A DNA stretch of 9,522 bases from an uncultured Butyricicoccus sp. (lineage in GTDB: Bacteria > Bacillota > Clostridia > Oscillospirales > Butyricicoccaceae), in NCBI GenBank assembly GCA_900544475.1, contig UQVU01000067.1, positions 1 to 9,522 on the forward strand, given 5' to 3'. The notes beneath the pieces are model-generated. The model made no database searches and was not told the DNA's origin. It saw only the letters and a program-made list of their open reading frames with translations. Of the stretch, positions 1 through 7,132 are shown piece by piece. The position numbers were made by a program, and so were the translations under genes. The first letter of the stretch is position 1; every line of letters starts with the position of its first letter.

Positions 1-50
1 ATACCACACTCCGGCGTATTTTCCAAGCCGAAAACGGGGATACTCGGCGG

Positions 51-59
51 AAAGGAGAG
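51..59 (+). promoter_or_regulatory. Ribosome binding site of ldh
   Basis: AAAGGAGAG lies here, with GGAG at 54-57 ending 10 bases before the ATG at 68. The frame is open from a GTG at 59, but that codon overlaps the Shine-Dalgarno sequence, so ATG 68 is the better start. I see no convincing promoter in bases 1-50; it may lie left of the window. Confidence 0.75.
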
Positions 60-67
60 TGATTTTT

Positions 68-1000
68 ATGGCTGATATGCGCAGGTGCGGCATCATCGGG
101 GCCGGAAGCGTCGGGGCGGCGAGCGCCTACACACTTGCGGTGAGCGGACTGTTTTCCGAGGTGGTGCTGCTCGACGCGGACGAGCAGAAGGCCGAGGGCG
201 AAGCCGCCGACATTGCGCACGGGGCGGCGCTCGGGCGTCCCTGCCGGGTGTATGCCGGGAAATACGAGGACTTCGCGGACTGCGGCCTCGTCATTCTGGC
301 GGCAGGCGCGAACCAGAGGCCGGGCGAAACGCGCGAGGCGCTTCTCGGGCGCAACCGCGAGATACTGCGCAGCATTTTGGAGCAGCTCACGCGCGTCAAC
401 CGCGAAGCTATCCTGCTTGTCGTTGCGAATCCCGTGGACATTCTCACCGGGTACGCGCTTTCGCTTTCCGGGTTTCCGCCGGAGCGCGTCATCGGCTCGG
501 GAACCGTCCTCGACACGGCGCGGGTCAAGTGCCTTCTCGGGCGCAGGCTCGGCGTGGACAGCCGCAACGTCCATGCATTCATGCTCGGTGAGCACGGCGA
601 CAGCGAGGTAGCCGTCTGGTCGAGCGCGAACATTTCGGGCGCGGATTTGGACGATTTCTGCCGCGCAGCCGGGATAAATGCCCCCGGAGAGATGCTTTCG
701 TCCCTCGCCCGCGAGGTCACGCACGCGGCCTACGCCATCATCGAGCGCAAGGGCGCGACCTGCTACGGCATCGCCATGGCGGTGCGGCGTATCGCCGAGG
801 CCATCGTCCGGGACGAACGCGCGGTGCTGCCGGTGTCCACCCTTGCCCGGGGCGCTTACGGCATCGAGGGCGTCTGCCTCGGTCTGCCGGCGGTGGTGGG
901 ACGGCGCGGCGTTCAGGGCGTCCTCGCCCTCCCCCTCTCGCAGGAAGAAAAGGAGAGCCTCCTCGCCTCTGCGGGGAAGTTGAGGACGCTCATGGGGTGA
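68..1000 (+). CDS. ldh: L-lactate dehydrogenase (NAD-dependent)
   Basis: This is a cytoplasmic enzyme that reduces pyruvate to L-lactate with NADH, recycling NAD+ in fermentation. At 310 residues from ATG 68 it has the usual family length. The Rossmann glycine motif GAGSVG is at residues 11-16, followed by an acidic residue stretch (LLDADE) that favours NAD. The mobile loop NQRPGETR carries the lactate-type glutamine (Q83; malate dehydrogenases have arginine there) and catalytic R89. NPVDILT starts at N121. D149 and substrate-binding R152 lie in GSGTVLDTAR. The catalytic histidine is H176 in GEHGDSE. ATCYGIA (T231) matches the conserved substrate-pocket helix. All catalytic residues are present, so the gene looks intact. 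It stands alone on the + strand, convergent with the SLH gene at 1414. I see no allosteric-site evidence either way. A malate dehydrogenase is unlikely because of Q83. Confidence 0.95.
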   Translation: MADMRRCGIIGAGSVGAASAYTLAVSGLFSEVVLLDADEQKAEGEAADIAHGAALGRPCRVYAGKYEDFADCGLVILAAGANQRPGETREALLGRNREILRSILEQLTRVNREAILLVVANPVDILTGYALSLSGFPPERVIGSGTVLDTARVKCLLGRRLGVDSRNVHAFMLGEHGDSEVAVWSSANISGADLDDFCRAAGINAPGEMLSSLAREVTHAAYAIIERKGATCYGIAMAVRRIAEAIVRDERAVLPVSTLARGAYGIEGVCLGLPAVVGRRGVQGVLALPLSQEEKESLLASAGKLRTLMG

Positions 1001-1033
1001 ACGAGGCCGCAAACCGGGTGCAGGCGGTAAACA

Positions 1034-1062
1034 CGGCGGGGTGAGGGCACCCCGCCCTACGG
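1034..1062. repeat. GC-rich palindromic repeat, type A copy 1
   Basis: A 29-base element that recurs at 1170-1198 with one base changed (A/G in the loop). GGCGGGGTG (1035-1043) pairs perfectly with CACCCCGCC (1048-1056) around a 4-base loop, and CTACGG follows. It could fold in the ldh mRNA or be a REP-like dispersed repeat. There is no T-run after it, so it is not a classical terminator. Confidence 0.8.
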
Positions 1063-1113
1063 TATGGTCGATGCAACGGGGGTTCCATGTCGTGACACTG
1101 GTTATATTCATGC

Positions 1114-1142
1114 ACCGTAGGGCCGGATGACCTCATCCGGCC
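1114..1142. repeat. GC-rich palindromic repeat, type B copy 1
   Basis: ACCGTAGGGCCGG (1114-1126) recurs exactly at 1237-1249. Here GGCCGGATGA (1121-1130) is the reverse complement of TCATCCGGCC (1133-1142), giving a tight hairpin. The bases just before it (TTATATTCATG) resemble those before copy 2 (ATTATATGAATG). The core GTAGGGCCGG is complementary to the CCCTAC end of the type A repeat, so A and B may be two ends of one composite element. Confidence 0.7.
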
Positions 1143-1169
1143 GTGTAAATCCGTGCAGACCGTTCAAAA

Positions 1170-1198
1170 CGGCGGGGTGGGGGCACCCCGCCCTACGG
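1170..1198. repeat. GC-rich palindromic repeat, type A copy 2
   Basis: Matches 1034-1062 at 28 of 29 bases, 136 bases downstream. The same stem GGCGGGGTG / CACCCCGCC is intact and the single change falls in the loop. Confidence 0.8.
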
Positions 1199-1236
1199 CG
1201 CGTAGACGAAAACGGGTGCACATTATATGAATGTTT

Positions 1237-1310
1237 ACCGTAGGGCCGGGCACTCCAGAGTGGCTTCTCTTGCGGCTTCGCCGCAATTCACCTCCTGCCC
1301 CCACCCGGCC
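1237..1310. repeat. GC-rich palindromic repeat, type B copy 2, expanded
   Basis: Begins with the shared ACCGTAGGGCCGG (1237-1249). GGCCGGG (1244-1250) can pair with CCCGGCC (1304-1310), enclosing a second hairpin TTGCGGC-TTC-GCCGCAA (1270-1286). It is longer than copy 1, so the loop contents differ between copies. No coding frame here has a plausible ribosome binding site or protein composition. Confidence 0.6.
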
Positions 1311-1351
1311 GCCTGCAACGGTGACGTATTGCCCTCTGTTTCGCGACAGGA

Positions 1352-1396
1352 TAGAAAAAGACCGCGCAGCCGTGCAATAGCTGTGCGGTCTTTCTA
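1352..1396. terminator. Rho-independent terminator, probably bidirectional
   Basis: AAGACCGCGCAGC (1358-1370) pairs with GCTGTGCGGTCTT (1380-1392) with one G-T/A-C position. An A-rich left flank and T-rich right flank give a U-tract on both strands. On the - strand it begins 18 bases past the stop of the SLH gene at 1414. On the + strand it is the first clear terminator after ldh, about 350 bases beyond its stop. Confidence 0.85.
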
Positions 1397-1413
1397 TTGG
1401 GGAGGTATTTGTC

Positions 1414-2799
1414 TTACTTATTCTCGCCGAGCAGGTCCTTGATGTACTCATTGAAGGGGATGTAGCCGGAAAGGTCGGTCGGGATGTTGAGCTTGACGCT
1501 GTCGCCGGTTGCCTTGACAACGGACTTGACGTCCATCGACATGGTGACCTTTTCGCCGTCGAGCTCCATGGTCATGTCGCCCTTGATGGTGGTGCCGGTG
1601 ATCTTGCCGTCCTTGACGGTAGCAGAAATCTTGAGACCGGAAACGTCCAGTCCAAGCTCCATACCGCCGGTCAGGTTGTTCATAACGCCGCCCATAGCGT
1701 CCTGCATCAGGCTGTCCATGACGGAGGAGTCATAGGTAACGGTAACCGAAGTGCCGTTCTTCTCTGCGCTGTCGATGAAGCAGAGCGGCAGGTAGGAAGC
1801 GTCGGTTGCGGAGATGTCGCCGATCTGCTGCATGAACGCATCGAGGTCCATGTCCATCTTGACCTTGACGCCCTCTGCGGTCGTCATGTAGTATGCGCCG
1901 TTGGTGTAGAAGCCGGAGGACGGGGTAACGACAGGGTCGGAACCCGGAATAGTGGTCGTGGTGGTGCCGGAGAACTCGATCTGGCTCTTGGAAAGCTCGG
2001 TCGTGTTGATGTGCGCCTTGGTGTTCATGGTGGAAACCGCGGTGATGTCCACGCCGGCAGCGTTCATCTTGATGTTCGAGGTGGTCTCCTGCTCCATGCG
2101 GGTGATGGCGGAAGAAGCAACGGCTGCGGTGTTGTACTCGTCTGCAATGCTGATGAAGTCGGTCAGCGGCTTCGCCTTGGTCTTGTCGATAGCGCCGTCG
2201 GCAATCAGCTTGTCGATGAGGTGGGTGTTGCTCTCCTTGAGCGAGACGCCGAGAGCCTCAAGGCTCATTGCGGCAACATTGTCGCGCTTGAAGTTCTTGG
2301 TGTCGCAGAAGGTGTCGTCGATGAGGCCGACAACGTTCTCTGCGTAGCCGAGTGCGTCGCTGTACTTGAAGTCGCCGCCCTCAGCGTCCGAGTAGCCGAG
2401 CGAGCGAAGCAGGAAGGTGGTGTACATCTGCGCGGAGCACTGTGCCTTCGGCTCGAAAGTGGTCGCGGTCGCGCCGGTGGTCAGCTTGTTGTCGTACAGA
2501 TACTGCACGTACGGTGCTTCCCAGCCTTCGAGGTCGGTGAACGGCGCGGTGTAGGTAAGCGCCTTGGCGTCAGCCTCCTTGCCGAGCAGGCGGACGAGCA
2601 TGACGGCTGCCTCTGCGCGGGTCGGGGTGCGGTCGAGTTCGTAAACAGGTGCGCCGGAAGCGGTCACACCGGTGCCCTGAAACAGGCCTACCTCGTGCAG
2701 ACGGTCAGCTGCGCCGGTGAAGTTCGCCGCACCTGCGGAAACCATGACGCCTGCGGCAGCGAGAGCCGCAACAGCCGTCAGTCTAATGCTTTTCTTCAT
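1414..2799 (-). CDS. Secreted SLH-domain protein with a beta-rich C-terminal domain
   Basis: A 461-residue exported protein of unknown specific role. Residues 1-25 form a signal peptide: MKKSIR, a hydrophobic Ala/Val stretch, then SAGA with probable cleavage before or after A25. There is no lipobox cysteine. Residues about 30-135 carry two S-layer-homology-like repeats: GLFQGT...YELDRTPTRAEAAVMLVRLLG (38-73), then PFTD...WEAPYVQYLYDNKLTTGATAT (86-113). A weaker third segment runs to about 205. SLH repeats usually bind secondary cell-wall polymers, so wall attachment is likely. Residues about 225-460 alternate charged and hydrophobic residues with Met/Asp/Thr-rich strands (VKMDMDLD, DGKITGTTIKGDM, TMELDGEKVTM). 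This resembles the beta-sheet lipoprotein-like domains found in Firmicute surface proteins, but I cannot name a family with confidence. AAGGAGGAG ends 7 bases before the ATG and supports the start. It has its own promoter and terminator, so it is monocistronic. Confidence 0.85.
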   Translation of the reverse strand: MKKSIRLTAVAALAAAGVMVSAGAANFTGAADRLHEVGLFQGTGVTASGAPVYELDRTPTRAEAAVMLVRLLGKEADAKALTYTAPFTDLEGWEAPYVQYLYDNKLTTGATATTFEPKAQCSAQMYTTFLLRSLGYSDAEGGDFKYSDALGYAENVVGLIDDTFCDTKNFKRDNVAAMSLEALGVSLKESNTHLIDKLIADGAIDKTKAKPLTDFISIADEYNTAAVASSAITRMEQETTSNIKMNAAGVDITAVSTMNTKAHINTTELSKSQIEFSGTTTTTIPGSDPVVTPSSGFYTNGAYYMTTAEGVKVKMDMDLDAFMQQIGDISATDASYLPLCFIDSAEKNGTSVTVTYDSSVMDSLMQDAMGGVMNNLTGGMELGLDVSGLKISATVKDGKITGTTIKGDMTMELDGEKVTMSMDVKSVVKATGDSVKLNIPTDLSGYIPFNEYIKDLLGENK

Positions 2800-2822
2800 A
2801 GGGAATCTCCTCCTTACACTTT

Positions 2823-2839
2823 TACTGGCGGTTCCAGTA
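2823..2839 (-). promoter_or_regulatory. Inverted repeat at the 5' end of the SLH-gene mRNA
   Basis: TACTGG (2823-2828) and CCAGTA (2834-2839) form a perfect 6-bp dyad around 5 bases. The transcript from the promoter at 2847-2875 should begin near 2840, so this hairpin would sit at the extreme 5' end. It could stabilise the message or be an operator for a repressor. The role is inferred. Confidence 0.45.
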
Positions 2840-2846
2840 TAGGTTC

Positions 2847-2875
2847 AGTATACCAGAGTTTCTCAGCAAAGTAAA
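2847..2875 (-). promoter_or_regulatory. Sigma-A-type promoter of the SLH gene at 1414-2799
   Basis: On the - strand TTTACT (2870-2875, four of six matches to TTGACA) is followed by a 17-base spacer and TATACT (2847-2852). TG sits one base upstream of the -10 (an extended -10, TGGTATACT). The predicted start is about 40 bases before the ATG. A second TATACT (2836-2841) has no matching -35. Confidence 0.7.
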
Positions 2876-2885
2876 GCAGAAAAGA

Positions 2886-2914
2886 CAAAAAGAGAGGCGA
2901 TATACCTCTTTCTT
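2886..2914 (-). terminator. Probable terminator after mscS
   Basis: On the - strand AGAGG pairs with CCTCT (2905-2909 with 2893-2897) around a 7-base loop, with weaker pairing beyond one mismatch. The tract CTTTTTGTCTTTT follows. It lies about 70 bases past the mscS stop and just upstream of the next gene's promoter, the expected place to end the thrS-to-mscS unit. The stem is short, so confidence is moderate. Confidence 0.5.
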
Positions 2915-2983
2915 TGCAGCAGTATTTATAAGTTCCTTACAAAACGCGGGAACCCGTGCAGATAAGCGCACAAATCCGCAGCC

Positions 2984-3853
2984 CTACCCTTTCGTCACGA
3001 CCTCGATATGGGGGTACGCGATTTCGATGCCCTCGCGGTCATAGGCGAGCTTGACGGACTCCAGCACGTCGCACCGGAGCGTGAAGGCCGTTGCGTTGTC
3101 CTTCGCCCAGAGGGACGCGCGGAGCGTCACGGCGGAGTCCGCAAGCTCCAGCACCACGACCGGGACTCTCGGCGCACCGTCCTTCTTCTGCTGTTCTGTA
3201 CGGACGTCGAGGGAAAGCGGGTTTCGCTCCACCACGGCGGCGAGCAGCTGCTTTGCCTTTTTCAGGTCGGATTCGTAGGACACGCCGACCTTGAGGAATA
3301 CGCACACCCGGCTGTCCGCGTAGTCCGCGTTCTCGATGATGGCGCTGTTCATCTTGCTGTTCGGAATGATGACGCGCTTGTTCTCGGTCGTGCGGATGGC
3401 GGTGTGGTGGAGAGTGATCTCCTCGACCGTGCCGGTGATGTCACTGTCAACGTAGCGGACGAAGTCGCCCATCTTGAAGGGCTTAAAGAACAGAATCATC
3501 ACGCCGCTCACGACGCTGCCGAGCGCTTCCTGCGCCGCAAGACCGGCAACAACAGCGATAACACCGCCAGCGGTCAGGAGTGTATGCACCGCGCTCGAAA
3601 GCAGCGGAATGGCGTTGACGATGACCATGCCGCCCGCAAAGTACACCGCCGCGACCGCGATATAGCGCGTAAAGCCGGTGAACGTTGCAAACGAGCTTCC
3701 CGATTTGCGCTGGCGGTCTACGAGGCGCTGCATGACGCGGTTGACGCTTCGCGCCGCGACGCAGGTCAGCACGGTGACGACGATTGCGAGTCCCGCCATG
3801 CCGAGAAAGCGCCCCGCCGGGGTTTCAAGAAATGCTTCAATGGTTTTCAGCAT
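2984..3853 (-). CDS. mscS: MscS-family small-conductance mechanosensitive channel
   Basis: An inner-membrane channel that opens under membrane tension and releases solutes on osmotic downshock. It has 289 residues, close to the E. coli MscS length. Hydrophobic segments are at about residues 14-33, 64-83 and 90-123. The third is the pore helix, with small-residue packing and the signature around GLAAQEALGSVVSG (104-117), then ILFFKPFKMGD. The beta domain follows: GTVEEITLHHTAIRT (141-155) and VIIPNSKM (161-168), both conserved in the family. The C-terminal alpha/beta vestibule ends at EGIEIAYPHIEVV. An in-frame TTG at 3862 would add three residues, but GAGGG sits directly against that codon and 9 bases from ATG 3853, so I chose ATG. 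The gene starts 17 bases after the proS stop, so it is probably the last gene of that unit. Confidence 0.92.
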   Translation of the reverse strand: MLKTIEAFLETPAGRFLGMAGLAIVVTVLTCVAARSVNRVMQRLVDRQRKSGSSFATFTGFTRYIAVAAVYFAGGMVIVNAIPLLSSAVHTLLTAGGVIAVVAGLAAQEALGSVVSGVMILFFKPFKMGDFVRYVDSDITGTVEEITLHHTAIRTTENKRVIIPNSKMNSAIIENADYADSRVCVFLKVGVSYESDLKKAKQLLAAVVERNPLSLDVRTEQQKKDGAPRVPVVVLELADSAVTLRASLWAKDNATAFTLRCDVLESVKLAYDREGIEIAYPHIEVVTKG

Positions 3854-3862
3854 GGAACGCAA

Positions 3863-3867
3863 CCCTC
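3863..3867 (-). promoter_or_regulatory. Ribosome binding site deciding the mscS start
   Basis: GAGGG on the - strand is 9 bases from ATG 3853 but has no spacing to the alternative TTG at 3862. This favours the 289-residue protein. Confidence 0.6.
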
Positions 3868-3870
3868 AGC

Positions 3871-5310
3871 TTAGTATGCGATACCCCAGACGACCATTTT
3901 GTCGGCCGGCTTGCCGCAGACCGGACAGGTGTCCGAAATGTGCTCCTGATTGAACGGCATGCAGCGGCTCGGCATGCCGGTTTCTTCCTTGACCTTCTCC
4001 TCGCAGGCGAGGTCGCCGCACCACATGGACTTGATAAAGCCGGTGTGCTCGGAGAGAATCTGCTTCATCTCGTCGAGGGACTTCGCGGTGTAGGTATGCG
4101 CCTCGCGGTTTGCGAGCGCCTTCTCATAGAGCGACTTCTGGATGTCATCGAGGAGCGCCGGAATGGTCGCGTCGAGGTCCTCGAACTTGACGACCGTCTT
4201 TTCGCGGGTGTCGCGGCGGACGAGGACGCACTGACCCTCGGCGATGTCGCGCGGGCCGACTTCCAGACGCAGCGGAATGCCCTTCATCTCGTACTCGGCG
4301 AACTTCCAGCCCGGGGTGTTGTCCGAGAGGTCGATCTTCGCGCGGATGCCGGCTTTCTTTACCTGCTCGTACAGCTCGGTCGCCTTCTCCTTGACGCCTT
4401 CCTTGTGCGCGGCAACCGGAATGACAACCAGCTGGGTCGGCGCGATGCGCGGCGGCAGGACAAGACCCTCGTTGTCGCCGTGGGTCATGATGATAGCACC
4501 GATGATGCGGGTGGAAACGCCCCACGAGGTCTGATACATATACTGGAGGGTGTTGTTCTTGTCGGTGTACTGCATGCCGAAGGCACGGGCGAAGCCGTCG
4601 CCGAAGTAATGCGAGGTACCGGACTGAAGCGCCTTGCAGTCGTGCATCATCGCCTCGATGGTGTAGGTGTGCTCCGCACCGGCGAAGCGCTCCTTCTCGG
4701 TCTTTTCGCCCTGAAGCACCGGGATGGCGAGCCATTCCTCGAAGAACTTCGTGTAGATGTTCAGCATGCGGATGGTCTCCTCCATGGCCTCCTCAGCGGT
4801 CGCATGGACGGTGTGGCCCTCCTGCCACCAGAACTCGCGGGAGCGGAGGAACGGGCGGGTGGTCTTTTCCCAGCGCACGACCGAGCACCACTGGTTGTAG
4901 AGCTTCGGCAGGTCGCGCCACGAGCGGACGATTTTCGCGTAATGCTCGCAGAACAGGGTCTCGGACGTCGGACGGACGCACAGACGCTCTTCGAGCTTGT
5001 CATTGCCGCCGTGGGTGACCCACGCGCACTCCGGCGCGAAGCCTTCTACATGGTCGGCCTCCTTCTGGAGCAGGCTTTCCGGAATGAAAATCGGCATCGC
5101 GACGTTCTCGTGACCGGTCTCCTTGAACATGGTGTCGAGCGTGTGCTGGATGTTCTCCCACAGCGCCTGCGCGTACGGACGCATGATGATGCAGCCCTTG
5201 ACGGACGAGTAGTCCGCCATCTCGGCCTTCTTTACAATATCGGTGTACCACTGCGCGAAATCAACGTCCATCGACGTAATCTCGCTGACGAGCTTTTTTT
5301 TATCTGCCAT
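3871..5310 (-). CDS. proS: Prolyl-tRNA synthetase, archaeal/eukaryote-type
   Basis: A cytoplasmic class II synthetase that joins proline to tRNA-Pro using ATP. At 479 residues it is the short type (ProS type 3) and lacks the roughly 180-residue editing insertion of the E. coli type. Motif 1 lies around [12 protein letters not shown] (43-54). The proline pocket and motif 2 cover RPTSETLF (113-120) to VVRWE (144-148), then [14 protein letters not shown] (154-167). Motif 3 is in [12 protein letters not shown] (262-273) and [14 protein letters not shown] (278-291). An anticodon-binding domain follows (about 292-400). The C-terminal extension has C431, C436, C462 and C465, a zinc-type arrangement, and ends in the Tyr typical of this subgroup. 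AAAGG lies 9 bases before the ATG. It starts 24 bases after the upstream SLH gene's stop with no T-box of its own visible, so its expression probably depends on the thrS leader or a promoter inside the preceding gene. Confidence 0.97.
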   Translation of the reverse strand: MADKKKLVSEITSMDVDFAQWYTDIVKKAEMADYSSVKGCIIMRPYAQALWENIQHTLDTMFKETGHENVAMPIFIPESLLQKEADHVEGFAPECAWVTHGGNDKLEERLCVRPTSETLFCEHYAKIVRSWRDLPKLYNQWCSVVRWEKTTRPFLRSREFWWQEGHTVHATAEEAMEETIRMLNIYTKFFEEWLAIPVLQGEKTEKERFAGAEHTYTIEAMMHDCKALQSGTSHYFGDGFARAFGMQYTDKNNTLQYMYQTSWGVSTRIIGAIIMTHGDNEGLVLPPRIAPTQLVVIPVAAHKEGVKEKATELYEQVKKAGIRAKIDLSDNTPGWKFAEYEMKGIPLRLEVGPRDIAEGQCVLVRRDTREKTVVKFEDLDATIPALLDDIQKSLYEKALANREAHTYTAKSLDEMKQILSEHTGFIKSMWCGDLACEEKVKEETGMPSRCMPFNQEHISDTCPVCGKPADKMVVWGIAY

Positions 5311-5334
5311 TTCTTTTACCTTTCTGCAATGTAT

Positions 5335-7107
5335 TTATTTTAAACCGATGCCCAGTTCGTCCAGACGCTTCTGTTCGTTCTGCACAGCATTTTCGCTGAT
5401 CATGTACAGGATGTCACTGGTTGCGCTTTTAACGGAAACTTTTCCGTCTTTCAGCACGCAGCCGTATCGACCCATCATACGCGGCTCGGTTGGAACGACT
5501 GTCGTAAAACGCACAGCGTCGTTTTTGACGGTTTCAATGCTGTCGATCATGAGGCTGCACGCGGGAAGCAGTACGGTCTCGGAGCCGTCGGCGGCGATGC
5601 GAATTATCGAATTGCCCGCCAGATATTCGATCGAGGCTTCGTAATATTCAAGGCGCTCGGCTTTGCCGCAGGTCGCGGCCACATAACTGCCGTCCTTATC
5701 CCGCTGCACGCTGTATGCCGGCGTTTCGGTAATCTGCGTCAGCGCACCGTTTACCACGCGGTACAGTCCTGCGCTCCCCCACAGCAGATCGTCATGAAAG
5801 CCGGTCAGCTGCGGCGCGTAATGCTGTCGGATTTGTTCGTCATCAGAAGTATACGCATTCTGGATCGTAAAGCTGCCGCATTTCGTGCCGTCGAAGCTGT
5901 ACGCTGTGATTTCGGTGCTGTCGGCAGCAATATTCTGCGTTACCAGCACGCCGTCGTCGGTGACATGAAAGAGTTCCCCACTGACGTTTTCCAGACGGCT
6001 GACACCGTCCGCCGAGAGCTTGTAGAGTTCGCCGCCCATTGCAAGTATGCAGCCTTGCTGACTTTGCATTGCACTCGCGGTGCGGCTTTGCTCATTCGTC
6101 AGCGACTTTTCGACCTTAAACGTGATCCCACACACCGAACAGAGCAAAGCCTCTCCTGCTGCCTGATCTTTTAGCAGAAAATAATCAGTTTCCCCTGCGC
6201 TGCCCAGAAGATACGCATAATACTTGTTCGGCATATGCGCAATTTCTGTCAGAGCCAAGGTTTCTTCGTCTACTCGGTAGAGTGTGTAGTCCTGCCCTTC
6301 CTGATAATACGAACCTGCATATTTCCGGGCGCTGTCGGTGTTATCACCGAAAATATAATCCACCGCGATATTATCGCGTTGCGCCACGGGAACGCCTGAA
6401 ATGGTGCAGGCAAAAGTCGAGCCTTCCATGTTACCGTTTTCGTCATAGGTGCACGCGCTGTCGTATATACGAGGCAGCACGTCCCAAGCGGCCTTTTTGA
6501 ATTGTTCGGTCGTAAATACGCCGTCATGGATTAGCTTCTGCGCCATGCTCCAACCGTGCTCATCGCCGTTTTTGCCGTAATTCTGCTCGAGCAGACGAGC
6601 AGAAAGCGATACCGCGTCTCCGCGTATGAAGCCTTCCTCATCGCACTGCGCTACTTCGTCGTTATCGGTAAAGCCGGTGCCGGAATAGCTGTCCCAGTCC
6701 AGGTGAGCGCGCGTCAGGAAAATGCAGTATTGATCGCAGGTCACTTTTTCCTCTGCGCCGTATTTCGTTGCGGAAGTACCTTTGGTCAGCCCATTCTGAT
6801 AGAGCCAGCCGACATACTTGTCCGCCCATTGCGGAACGTCTGTGAACGGGTGCTTCCATGTACCGGAAAGCGCGGTTTTCTCCGCGCCGAGCAGCCGCGT
6901 CAGCATAGCGGCCGCTTCTGCACGGGTCATAGGTTTATCAAGTTCAAACCCCTTTTCGGTACCGCGGAACAGACCGATGTCATACAGCATCTGCGCCTGC
7001 GCCTCAGTATCGCCGGGATAATCATTTCGGATCGTACCGACCTGCGCCGCACCGGCGGTACAGGTCAGCAGTCCAATCATCAAACAAGTGGAGAACAGTC
7101 TTTTCAT
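5335..7107 (-). CDS. Secreted SLH-domain protein with a propeller-like C-terminal region
   Basis: A 590-residue exported protein with no recognised enzymatic function. Residues 1-21 are a signal peptide ending TAGA-A; the Cys at 15 is not in a good lipobox. Two SLH-like repeats follow: GLFRGT...FELDKPMTRAEAAAMLTRLLG (45-74) and PFTDVPQWADKYVGWLYQNGLTKGTSAT (87-114). These closely match the N-terminal half of the gene at 1414-2799, so the two are paralogues there. Residues about 215-560 hold recurring short beta-hairpin units (YTLYRVDEETLALTEI, GELYKLSADGVSRLE, AGLYRVVNGALTQIT, SIIRIAADGSETVLL). This suggests a beta-propeller or DUF5050-like fold, by inspection only. The mature part has twelve cysteines including CSVC (323-326), unusual for an exported Firmicute protein. 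GGGAGG lies 7 bases from the ATG. It sits between thrS and proS with gaps of 25 and 24 bases. Its base composition is clearly lower in G+C than both neighbours, which hints at separate origin. Confidence 0.82.
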   Translation of the reverse strand: MKRLFSTCLMIGLLTCTAGAAQVGTIRNDYPGDTEAQAQMLYDIGLFRGTEKGFELDKPMTRAEAAAMLTRLLGAEKTALSGTWKHPFTDVPQWADKYVGWLYQNGLTKGTSATKYGAEEKVTCDQYCIFLTRAHLDWDSYSGTGFTDNDEVAQCDEEGFIRGDAVSLSARLLEQNYGKNGDEHGWSMAQKLIHDGVFTTEQFKKAAWDVLPRIYDSACTYDENGNMEGSTFACTISGVPVAQRDNIAVDYIFGDNTDSARKYAGSYYQEGQDYTLYRVDEETLALTEIAHMPNKYYAYLLGSAGETDYFLLKDQAAGEALLCSVCGITFKVEKSLTNEQSRTASAMQSQQGCILAMGGELYKLSADGVSRLENVSGELFHVTDDGVLVTQNIAADSTEITAYSFDGTKCGSFTIQNAYTSDDEQIRQHYAPQLTGFHDDLLWGSAGLYRVVNGALTQITETPAYSVQRDKDGSYVAATCGKAERLEYYEASIEYLAGNSIIRIAADGSETVLLPACSLMIDSIETVKNDAVRFTTVVPTEPRMMGRYGCVLKDGKVSVKSATSDILYMISENAVQNEQKRLDELGIGLK

Positions 7108-7132
7108 TACGCATCCTCCCTGCTTTACATGC

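Noticed and set aside
16..44. Possible promoter for ldh with GATACT as the -10
   Set aside because: No acceptable -35 hexamer lies 16-18 bases upstream, so the match is too weak to call.
1034..1310. CRISPR-like or regularly spaced repeats
   Set aside because: There are only two copies of each type, with unequal spacing and no spacer/repeat structure. The palindromes fit dispersed intergenic repeats better.
2011..2874. 287-codon open frame on the + strand opposite the first SLH gene
   Set aside because: It runs through that gene's signal-peptide region and promoter, and its composition is a codon shadow.
3008..3874. 288-codon open frame on the + strand opposite mscS
   Set aside because: It is antisense to a complete MscS protein with conserved motifs, and no independent coding evidence is seen.
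3784..5343. 519-codon open frame on the + strand opposite proS
   Set aside because: It is a shadow of proS for the same reason, with no ribosome binding site or recognisable domain.
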